Below, piece by piece: positions 5,853 through 11,726 of a DNA stretch of 11,726 bases. The DNA is taken from positions 1-11,726 of the forward strand of contig CAZVKN010000058.1 in NCBI GenBank assembly GCA_964627035.1. Direction: 5' to 3'. The first letter of the stretch is position 1. Every line of letters begins with the position of its first letter. The position numbers were made by a program, and so were the translations under genes. The notes beneath the pieces were generated by a model that was given only the letters and a program-made list of their open reading frames with translations, was not told where the DNA came from and ran no database searches. This stretch comes from CAZVKN01 sp964627035 (GTDB taxonomy: Bacteria; Electryoneota; AABM5-125-24; Hatepunaeales; Hatepunaeaceae).

Positions 5853-7898
5853 ATGAGATCATCTTTATTTATCGTATTCGCAGCATTAATTGCACTCTCG
5901 CTGACGATTGTCGGCTGTTCGCTGAAAGTACCTGGAGCCCCAACCTGGACTGTCGAGGGAACTGTGCCATTCAACGAACGTACCTACCGTCTATCTGAGA
6001 TATTAACCGACAGTGCAGCTGTTGAGGAGCAGGGATGGGGGATCTTTGCCGATCCGGTTGACTCTCTGCTGAGGTTTGCCTACCGCGACACCATTGAACA
6101 GCAGATAGTCGGGGATCAAATCAAATATGGAGCATCCAGTGCCTCTAATTACGTCAACAAGATCGGCACGATCAGCATAGATCAACCTGAACCGGATTCA
6201 ACAGTGGTTGCTGTCAGCGATCTGAATGAGGATCTTCAGGATTATTCCGGACCGTTGATGCCCTTTGAATTCGGACCGTTCAACGATCCGCTACAGTTTG
6301 ACGTTTTTCGCTGGGTCAGAATCACGGAAGGTTCAGTTCAGCTTGGAGTGAGAAACAACTTCCCGTTTGCCATTGAAGAATTGACGATTGTGCTGGCAAA
6401 CTTGCCTGACGGAGACATCCTTCACGAGCGAACCGTGATTGACAGTGTGGTGTTTGAAAGTCGCATCGAGCCGGGTGAGACCCAACAGGAGCGGCTGGAG
6501 CTGAGCGGCAAGCTAATCCTGAACAACGTGGAGATGACCATCTCCGGACATCAACCTGATACATATAATCAGATTGATATTGTCGGCGATGAGACAATGA
6601 CGGTGCTGGTTCAAATCAGCTCAATGGAAGTTGATTCGGCATCGGCTGAAATATCGGAACAGTCGTTTGAGACCGGCGATTCGCTGGAGATAGAAAATGA
6701 AAATCGGATTCAGTTTGCAGCAATAAGCAGCGGCAGTGCTGTGCTTGATCTTGAGAATACAACACCATTCAAGCTGGTTATAGATATCGAATTTGAAGAC
6801 ATCGTCACCCCTGTCAATTCATCACTTCGCGAGCGTTTTATCCTTGAACCTGTCGCTACGGTTCAAGATCATATCATTGACTTGTCGGATCACAGGCTTG
6901 TCATGAATCTGAACAATCAGGTGCTACGAATCAATGCGAGGGCATTAGTTGAAGATTCACGGACAACGATGTACAACGGAACTTCCTACCAGACCATTAG
7001 CGGTGATCAGGGTGTTGTGATAAGTTACCGTACTACAGATTTTACACTGAAGTCTTTCCAAGGGGTACTGGACAGCGTCAGGGTTGATTTAGATGAGATG
7101 AACACAGCGATTGACATTCCGAAAGGTCTTGACAATATCCAGTTCACCAACGCTGCTCTGACAATCCTACTTAACAACAGTATTGATGCACCTGTAAAAC
7201 TCAACATCGATGTTACAGGTACAAACAGCGGCAACGGCAGGTCAGCGACTCTCCCGGTTAGGGTAGAACGACTAATGTTGGGACAGAATCAGATCGTAGT
7301 GCAGGATACTGTAGGGTTGATCGGAGTGTTCCCTGATAACATCAACATTTCCGGCTGGGTTGGACTGGGTGAGGCATTTTTCGGGGATCAATCAATCATT
7401 TCTGTTTCGCAAGAGCAAGGTGTCTCCGGTTCTTTCCAGCTCGATGCGGGATTACAGATGATAATCGGAGCAACGCATCTCGAATCTGAGTTGATTGAGC
7501 TTGAAAAGATGGACTATCCTCTCGAAGGTGTCGAGATTAACCTCAACATCAGCAACACAGTACCTATATCCGGAAAGGTTAGGATTCTGCTTGGTAATGA
7601 CAGCACTGCTATGGATACGATCATCGGTGTTGATCTGCCTGCAATTGATTTCGACAACCATCTGCATCGTGCGATCAGACCGGCAACCGGCAGTTTTGTG
7701 GTCAATCTCGGGTCAGAACAGCTTGACATCCTCCGACCGGTAGATGATGATGTTCCGATTTACACACGGCAGTTCATAGCTTTTGACGGTACAAACGGTG
7801 AAGCGATATGGCTGTATGCCAACGATTCACTGACGGTGCAGGCATCCGGTACGGTCTTCTACACAATTGACATAGCCGGAGGGGATGAAGATGAGTAA
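5853..7898 (+). CDS. Predicted outer-membrane lipoprotein with repeated beta domains
   Basis: The 681-residue protein begins with a lipoprotein signal peptide. Its hydrophobic core ends in the lipobox IVGC, with the acylated cysteine at residue 22 and Ser at +2, compatible with outer-membrane sorting. I do not recognise a named family. The body is acidic, rich in V, I, N and D, and seems to hold about four related units. Unit starts are near residue 152 (GSVQLGVRNNFPFAIEEL), 284 (GSAVLDLENTTPFKLVIDI), 425 (AALTILLNNSIDAPVKLNI) and 557 (VEINLNISNTVPISGKVRI). Each is a beta-strand pair around an N-x-x-P core, recalling LEA/WHy-like beta sandwiches; this comparison is inference. The start is ATG 5853 with AGGA about eight bases upstream. 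The stop overlaps the next gene by 8 bases (ATGAGTAA), implying translational coupling and a shared function with the barrel protein. The surface or periplasmic side cannot be decided. Confidence 0.8.
   Translation: MRSSLFIVFAALIALSLTIVGCSLKVPGAPTWTVEGTVPFNERTYRLSEILTDSAAVEEQGWGIFADPVDSLLRFAYRDTIEQQIVGDQIKYGASSASNYVNKIGTISIDQPEPDSTVVAVSDLNEDLQDYSGPLMPFEFGPFNDPLQFDVFRWVRITEGSVQLGVRNNFPFAIEELTIVLANLPDGDILHERTVIDSVVFESRIEPGETQQERLELSGKLILNNVEMTISGHQPDTYNQIDIVGDETMTVLVQISSMEVDSASAEISEQSFETGDSLEIENENRIQFAAISSGSAVLDLENTTPFKLVIDIEFEDIVTPVNSSLRERFILEPVATVQDHIIDLSDHRLVMNLNNQVLRINARALVEDSRTTMYNGTSYQTISGDQGVVISYRTTDFTLKSFQGVLDSVRVDLDEMNTAIDIPKGLDNIQFTNAALTILLNNSIDAPVKLNIDVTGTNSGNGRSATLPVRVERLMLGQNQIVVQDTVGLIGVFPDNINISGWVGLGEAFFGDQSIISVSQEQGVSGSFQLDAGLQMIIGATHLESELIELEKMDYPLEGVEINLNISNTVPISGKVRILLGNDSTAMDTIIGVDLPAIDFDNHLHRAIRPATGSFVVNLGSEQLDILRPVDDDVPIYTRQFIAFDGTNGEAIWLYANDSLTVQASGTVFYTIDIAGGDEDE
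7878..7884 (+). promoter_or_regulatory. Shine-Dalgarno site deciding the start of the barrel gene
   Basis: GGAGGGG lies inside the end of the lipoprotein gene. Two in-frame ATGs follow, at 7885 and 7891. The GGAGG core is two bases from the first and eight from the second, so the second is the better start. Confidence 0.65.
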
Positions 7899-9771
7899 GC
7901 AAATTCTCTTCATAGCGGTGGCAATTGCCATTTTACTTCCTATTGTAGAAGCAGATGCTCAGACAATTAATACAGGGAGAAGTGTCAGTTTAGCGAATTC
8001 CAATCCACTCAATATGTATGGTGTCCATGCGGTAACATGGAACCCTGCAAATTTGGGGCTGAAGAATAATCCCGCATTCTCGATGAGATTTCCGTCAATA
8101 TCGCTCTCGGTCGGCAACAACGCTTTCAACCCTCAGTATATCTCAGATACGTTTGTAGAGGGCAAATTCCTGCATCAGGAGGACAAAGACGAGATTGTCG
8201 GGAAGCTGTCAGAAGACAAGTGGGAGCTATACGGAACAGCCGGTATGCCTGCATTTGGAGTCAGCAGCGGTGCAATCGCCTTCAACTTCGATTTGCATTC
8301 TGCAGGTAGCGCAGCAATCCCGGGTGCGGTGCTGGAAATGGCACTGAACGGGTGGGTCAAGGATGAGATGTACAACTTTGACAATGTTGACGAAGAAGCG
8401 ATGATCTACTCGACTGTATCGTTGTCTGCGGCAAAGTCAATGGAATACTCATTTACCTCTCTCATCACGAAACTATCTCTCGGTGCGACATTCAAGTTTA
8501 TATTAGGGTACTACTACGGCAATCTGGAAAGGCACGATGCATACCATGTGGTGTCTGATGAAAAAATTGATGCAAAGGGTGTGTTTCACTATCGCCATTC
8601 CAAGGATGGTGACGGAGTCGGTCTGGATCTTGGTATCGTCGGATACATGCCTGATATTGACAGTTTCATAGGACTTACCATCGGAAACATGTTCGGCAAT
8701 ATCCATTGGACGGGTGTAGAGGTTACAGAGACCAGCTACGAGATCCATGACGCACTTGACCCGGATTCTTTGTTGGGTGGATCGAGCTATTACGAAAATC
8801 TGTTCAACAAGAAAGACACTACCTTGATCGGCGAGTCATTCAAGGAGCCGCTGCCGAGTTACTTCATGCTCTCCGCTTCCAAGCCACTCATCATTTTTAA
8901 CAAGGAATCAAACTTATACATTTCTTATTATCAAGGATTGAATGAGGCGATGGGACACTCGATGACACCGCGCCTGGCATTGGGAAGCGAGTGGGAGATC
9001 ATCCCGCTGCTTCCGATTCGTTTCGGCGTATCCTTTGGTGGAATTGAGGAGTCGGTCTATTCCGGCGGGTTTGGGTTGAATCTGAAATACTTCCACCTCA
9101 ACTTTGGCGCTTCGTGGCAGCGTGGGATGCTGGCTGATGCAGAGGGATTCTCGCTGGCAGTCACAACTGATGTCATGAAGCCAAAGCCTGAAAATGTCAG
9201 AAAAAAAGAAAAGAGGAAGAAAAAGAGAGATCTAACTGCGATCATACCGACCGACAAGAAGGCGTTGGTTACGACTGATTTCGATCTGGAACGTATGGAA
9301 CCGGGGCAGAAGGATTATTCCGTAGCTATGGATCCGTTTCGTGACGGTGCGGTTTATTATCATTTCCTGAAGAAAAAGAAGAAGCACAAAAAGTACAATA
9401 CATTCTTCAAGCAGACGGCAGTTGTCACGGGGATCACCAAGCTCGCAGAGAGGATTCAGGTTGCGATCATCAACAAAGATGAGCGGACGATGGCAAAGTA
9501 TCTCATATTCCCGGATAAAAAGCCGGTTACTGAGTTTGAATCTCCTCTTTATGTGTTTGTCACGGAGACTCTGCACGGCTCGGTCAAACAGGCTCTGTTG
9601 CTGAAGGTTGAGGCTGACAGGCTCAGAAAAGAAGTGGACAAGGACTTCGGGAAGAGGGAATCGGAGCTGAAGACAACGGTTATACTCGAACTTGAGGCTG
9701 CGGTGGAAGCGTTAGAGTGGTCTATTTTACGACTGCCGAAGCTGATAAACACATTGGGAGCGGCGGGTTAG
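7891..9771 (+). CDS. Predicted outer-membrane beta-barrel protein with lysine-rich linker and helical C-terminal extension
   Basis: From ATG 7891 the protein has 626 residues. Starting at ATG 7885 would add Met-Lys, but that start is too close to GGAGG. A Sec signal peptide (about 1-24) ends at ADA before QTINTGRS. Residues to about 430 look like an outer-membrane barrel of the FadL/DUF5723-like kind found in FCB bacteria. The segment AVTWNPANLGL near the N-terminus is a hallmark of such barrels, and alternating strands with Gly and aromatic residues run to GFGLNLKYFHLNFGASWQRG. After the barrel come a basic stretch (RKKEKRKKKRD, about 440-450), a second lysine run (LKKKKKHKKY, about 494-503) and a predominantly helical domain of about 120 residues with a charged helix (VEADRLRKEVDKDFGKRE). 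That tail is not typical of the barrel family. Coupling to the lipoprotein suggests one complex. Substrate is unknown. Confidence 0.75.
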   Translation: MSKQILFIAVAIAILLPIVEADAQTINTGRSVSLANSNPLNMYGVHAVTWNPANLGLKNNPAFSMRFPSISLSVGNNAFNPQYISDTFVEGKFLHQEDKDEIVGKLSEDKWELYGTAGMPAFGVSSGAIAFNFDLHSAGSAAIPGAVLEMALNGWVKDEMYNFDNVDEEAMIYSTVSLSAAKSMEYSFTSLITKLSLGATFKFILGYYYGNLERHDAYHVVSDEKIDAKGVFHYRHSKDGDGVGLDLGIVGYMPDIDSFIGLTIGNMFGNIHWTGVEVTETSYEIHDALDPDSLLGGSSYYENLFNKKDTTLIGESFKEPLPSYFMLSASKPLIIFNKESNLYISYYQGLNEAMGHSMTPRLALGSEWEIIPLLPIRFGVSFGGIEESVYSGGFGLNLKYFHLNFGASWQRGMLADAEGFSLAVTTDVMKPKPENVRKKEKRKKKRDLTAIIPTDKKALVTTDFDLERMEPGQKDYSVAMDPFRDGAVYYHFLKKKKKHKKYNTFFKQTAVVTGITKLAERIQVAIINKDERTMAKYLIFPDKKPVTEFESPLYVFVTETLHGSVKQALLLKVEADRLRKEVDKDFGKRESELKTTVILELEAAVEALEWSILRLPKLINTLGAAG

Positions 9772-9825
9772 TTCTATCGCACCACCAAGCCACAAAGGCA
9801 CCAAGAGGAGATAAAAACAACTCTT

Positions 9826-9917
9826 CGCTGTCAACCCGCATGATGCGGTTCAACCGCCATGGTTGACAGTCCTTATATATTTCAGGGGACTGTCAAGCGC
9901 GGCGGCTTGACAGCGGG
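9826..9917. repeat. Double-hairpin repeat related to the core of the element at 2107-2237
   Basis: It contains hairpin CTGTCAACC (9828-9836) / GGTTGACAG (9861-9869), enlarged by an inner CCGCA/TGCGG pair, and hairpin CTGTCAAGC (9890-9898) / GCTTGACAG (9905-9913) with loop GCGGCG. The ends CGCTGTC and GACAGCG are inverted. Hairpin order, the GCGGCG loop and the flanking CGCTGTCAACC and TGACAGCGGG are shared with 2131-2213, but the 16-bp terminal repeats of that element are absent. Upstream, 9779-9806 is a low-complexity run of CACCAAG/CACAAAG units of a common intergenic type. Confidence 0.7.
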
Positions 9918-9920
9918 AAT

Positions 9921-9949
9921 TTGATAACATATTAAAAGATTAACACAAT
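9921..9949 (+). promoter_or_regulatory. Candidate promoter for the 41-residue membrane protein
   Basis: TTGATA (9921-9926) and CACAAT (9944-9949) are 17 bases apart, matching sigma70 consensus at five and four of six positions. They begin four bases after the repeat at 9826-9917 and give a leader of about 25 bases. Confidence 0.4.
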
Positions 9950-9980
9950 TGGCTTCGGTTGTTCAAATTGAGGTGAAATC

Positions 9981-10106
9981 ATGGATCAAACAAAGGAAGA
10001 TCGAGGTTCACTATCCGGAGCATACAAGATTGGTTGCTTTATTGTAGTTCTGGCAGCAATAGCTCTCGGTCTATACGTGATATTTGGATTACTTTATGGC
10101 GGATAG
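9981..10106 (+). CDS. Small single-span membrane protein, 41 residues
   Basis: ATG 9981 to TAG 10104-10106 encodes 41 residues. A polar head (MDQTKEDRGSLSGAYK, 1-16) is followed by one hydrophobic span of about 20 residues (IGCFIVVLAAIALGLYVIF, 17-35) and a short glycine-rich tail. The positive residues sit before the span, with no signal peptidase site visible. Support for a real gene is the strong site GAGGTG (9970-9975) five bases before the ATG, identical to that of the heme-sensor gene, and a plausible promoter at 9921-9949. I recognise no family. It could be an accessory subunit or regulator in the inner membrane; nothing in its neighbours settles this. Confidence 0.6.
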   Translation: MDQTKEDRGSLSGAYKIGCFIVVLAAIALGLYVIFGLLYGG

Positions 10107-10138
10107 TCATCGGTAAAGTTCTCCCAGCTACATTACTA

Positions 10139-10167
10139 TTGACTCCGGCCATTAGTTTGTTTACATT
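10139..10167 (+). promoter_or_regulatory. Candidate sigma70-type promoter for the outer-membrane protein gene at 10274
   Basis: TTGACT (10139-10144) and TACATT (10162-10167) are separated by exactly 17 bases, matching consensus at five and four of six positions. The leader to the ATG at 10274 would be about 100 bases, AT-rich and without an evident strong hairpin. Confidence 0.4.
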
Positions 10168-10273
10168 GCAAGTAGGATTGGAGTGCATCAATTAAGAAAA
10201 CAATCGCTACACTTCTTAAAAGACTAATCACACTACTTCAATAAAAACCACATTGGATTAAAGAGAGAGGATC

Positions 10274-11155
10274 ATGAAACACACATTATTGTCAATATCA
10301 ATCATCTTAGGTTTATCGCTTAATCTCAATTTAATAGCTGAAACCATAGCTACCCATGTTGTCATTACAAATGATGAAACGATTTTAATGGGTAGAATCG
10401 TTGAACAAACGAAAGCACAATTGATATTCCAGAAAACAAACGATGATATTGTGATAATTCAAAAGTCTGATATAAAACAAATCAATGAACTTATCGATAA
10501 AGGTTCTACTGCAGCAAAGAGTGAAAGTGATAAGTCATATGGCTTATTTGATAATCCTGAAATTTCAGAGGCAAAGTATCTACGTATACCTCTCTACGCA
10601 AATTATAAACCTTATTCTAAGTTGGGTGCTATTTTCATGGATTACAGATTTATAACAGATGGGTACAATGTTATATATGGAACTAATACTGGCATAGGTA
10701 TCGGACTGTCATTTGATTTTGATTACAGTCCAATAGTTGGAGTTGAATTTAAATTCTTTGGCATAACACAAGAAAATGAAGGAATTGATACAATTGGATG
10801 GTTTGGTGATGAAGATAAGATTTATGAGTATGATGTTAAATGGTCACAACGTACTTTCTTTTTGGGACCGAGATTGCATTACCAATGGTCACTTTTAAAT
10901 CCGTACGTTGAAATGGGTTTAGTATATACTTCCATTGGACAAACTGGTAATGTTTACGAAGATGGATCTCAACCTTCAACGGAGTCTTATAGCCGAGGTT
11001 ATGCTTCATTCGGTTTCGGATATGGATTTGGACTTCAATTGGTGACACCTTTTGGCATGACGGTATTTGTTGAAAAGGGTCTTATAAAAGCAAAAACGAA
11101 ATTACGTAACATAGGTTCTGATTATTTAGGTGGTGGATTTCACTTTAATCTATAG
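10274..11155 (+). CDS. Outer-membrane beta-barrel protein with N-terminal Sm-like domain
   Basis: The 293-residue protein starts at ATG 10274 with GAGAGG (10265-10270) just upstream. A signal peptide covers about residues 1-22. Residues about 28-70 (VVITNDETILMGRIVEQTKAQ then DIVIIQKSDIKQI) have the five-strand pattern of the small domain often found before barrels in FCB envelope proteins, where a DG or DE turn precedes a G-x-I strand and the segment ends in a D/E-I-x-x-I. A linker (72-95) leads to about 200 residues of alternating polar and hydrophobic strands with aromatic girdles, ending in GGGFHFNL, consistent with an 8- to 10-strand barrel. Base composition is clearly more AT-rich than the upstream operon, with many AAA, ATT and TTT codons. 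Exact role unknown; it probably stands alone behind its own promoter. Confidence 0.7.
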   Translation: MKHTLLSISIILGLSLNLNLIAETIATHVVITNDETILMGRIVEQTKAQLIFQKTNDDIVIIQKSDIKQINELIDKGSTAAKSESDKSYGLFDNPEISEAKYLRIPLYANYKPYSKLGAIFMDYRFITDGYNVIYGTNTGIGIGLSFDFDYSPIVGVEFKFFGITQENEGIDTIGWFGDEDKIYEYDVKWSQRTFFLGPRLHYQWSLLNPYVEMGLVYTSIGQTGNVYEDGSQPSTESYSRGYASFGFGYGFGLQLVTPFGMTVFVEKGLIKAKTKLRNIGSDYLGGGFHFNL

Positions 11156-11201
11156 TAGTCTCATAGCTTGGTCTTTCATAGCATTGGGAGTTAATTAATT
11201 G

Positions 11202-11491
11202 GTCAGCTAGTTAGGCATAGCTGCCGGAAACACTGTCGTCTTGAGCATAACCTGGGTTGCCATCCCAATACCCTACGACCTCTATATTTCCTGGATCCGA
11301 CACTTCCACAATTTGCAAACCGGAAAATTCGGCAGCAACATAAACCAACTCATCAACACAACAACATCCCAAGCCCTGTCCCAGTCATTGAGACATCTTC
11401 CAACCAGTTCGACGTTTTCAGCGTCTTGAGCAACCACACTTCCAACCAATGTACCAAGTGCAATAATCGCAATTAGAATCAAGCGATACAT
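11202..11491 (-). pseudogene. Decayed LVIVD-repeat secreted protein gene
   Basis: On the minus strand ATG 11491, preceded by GAGGT (11495-11499), opens a signal peptide (MYRLILIAIIALGTLVGSVVAQ) and then DAENVELVGRCLNDWDRAWDVVV. At about 11355-11360 the frame breaks. In the shifted frame the sequence continues as LVYVAAEFSGLQIVEVSDP, then NIEVVGYWDG and DDSVSGSYA, the typical course of LVIVD repeats (PF08309). A lost base in the GTTGTTGTG run explains the shift. The next expected residues, Y-x-A-D, read stop-L-A-D because TAA stands at 11211-11213, one base from TAC. Similarity ends soon after and no further repeats occur, while intact members have many. So one frameshift, one nonsense change and 3' truncation are visible. 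The gene collides with the end of the plus-strand outer-membrane protein gene. Confidence 0.7.
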
Positions 11492-11527
11492 AATACCTCA
11501 TCAATAATTCTGGAACAGACTAAACTC

Positions 11528-11555
11528 TATATAAAAGCAATATAAACAGAAACAA
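11528..11555 (-). promoter_or_regulatory. Possible promoter of the decayed LVIVD gene
   Basis: On the minus strand TTGTTT (11550-11555) and TATATA (11528-11533) stand 16 bases apart, followed by a leader of about 30 bases to the start codon. The -35 is weak, so the call is tentative. Confidence 0.25.
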
Positions 11556-11654
11556 CAGAATTACAAGAGAGAAAATTCTCAGCAGATGCAGCGGATGAAG
11601 CAGATTTAGTAATTGTGTGATTGAGTGATTCCTGCGGATTGAACGGATTAGTTT

Positions 11655-11706
11655 AGAGTTCAACCTTAGGTTGGGATAAGACACGCTGAAGCGTGTACTC
11701 TGAACT
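11655..11706. repeat. Intergenic repeat with two hairpins near the right edge
   Basis: AGTTCA (11657-11662) and TGAACT (11701-11706) bracket two small hairpins: CAACC (11661-11665) / GGTTG (11669-11673) and ACACGCT (11681-11687) / AGCGTGT (11690-11696). This echoes the plan of the other repeats here (outer inverted arms, two inner hairpins) with unrelated sequence. The preceding 11580-11654 is low-complexity (GCAGATG, GCGGATGAA, GCGGATTGAACGGATT) of a common intergenic style and shows no gene. Confidence 0.5.
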
Positions 11707-11726
11707 TCAATCCGAATGGACAGGAA

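Noticed and set aside
6322..6597. Minus-strand frame of 91 codons inside the lipoprotein gene
   Set aside because: A shadow of the plus-strand gene with an implausible Cys/Arg/Ser-rich composition and no start signals.
11241..11429. Plus-strand 62-codon frame
   Set aside because: Antisense to the LVIVD remnant, which explains the sequence better through its signal peptide and repeat motifs.

Overview
The window looks like chromosomal DNA of an uncultured Gram-negative bacterium. Lipoprotein and Sec signal peptides, two outer-membrane beta-barrel proteins and a broken LVIVD-repeat gene recall FCB-superphylum lineages (Calditrichota, KSB1, Zixibacteria, Marinimicrobia-type genomes). That placement is inferred from protein style only, without a marker gene. 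Most genes have Shine-Dalgarno sites (GGAGG or GAGGTG). The intergenic DNA is unusually rich in hairpin-forming dispersed repeats.

Layout. Positions 2-523 (+) hold the last 173 codons of a type ISP restriction-modification enzyme. Four genes then run on the minus strand: a DUF1015 protein (612-1955), an EamA-family transporter (2352-3230), a membrane protein with a CxxCH heme-sensing DUF3365 domain and a four-cysteine tail (3277-4293), and a YqaA/VTT-type membrane protein (4487-5302). The heme-sensor and EamA genes are nearly contiguous and probably co-transcribed. From 5853 the coding strand is plus: a 681-residue lipoprotein built of repeated beta domains (5853-7898) overlaps by 8 bases a predicted outer-membrane barrel with a lysine-rich, helical C-terminal extension (7891-9771). 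They form a two-gene envelope operon. A 41-residue single-span membrane protein (9981-10106) and an AT-rich outer-membrane protein with an Sm-like N-terminal domain (10274-11155) follow. The window ends with a decayed LVIVD-repeat gene on the minus strand (11202-11491) and more repeats.

Intergenic DNA. The gaps at 1956-2351, 5303-5852, 9772-9980 and 11492-11726 carry at least six repeat units. The clearest is a 131-bp non-coding element (2107-2237) with perfect 16-bp terminal inverted repeats and a 5-bp TCAAG target duplication. It sits exactly in the loop of another palindromic repeat. Removing it and one TCAAG restores a perfect 8-bp stem with a 5-base loop. A similarly built 127-bp element (inverted arms around two hairpins) ends 16 bases before the lipoprotein start codon. 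These elements are the best-supported unusual signal here.

No RNA gene, CRISPR array or complete new defence system is visible. The main unknowns are the lipoprotein/barrel pair, the 41-residue membrane protein and the non-autonomous repeat elements.
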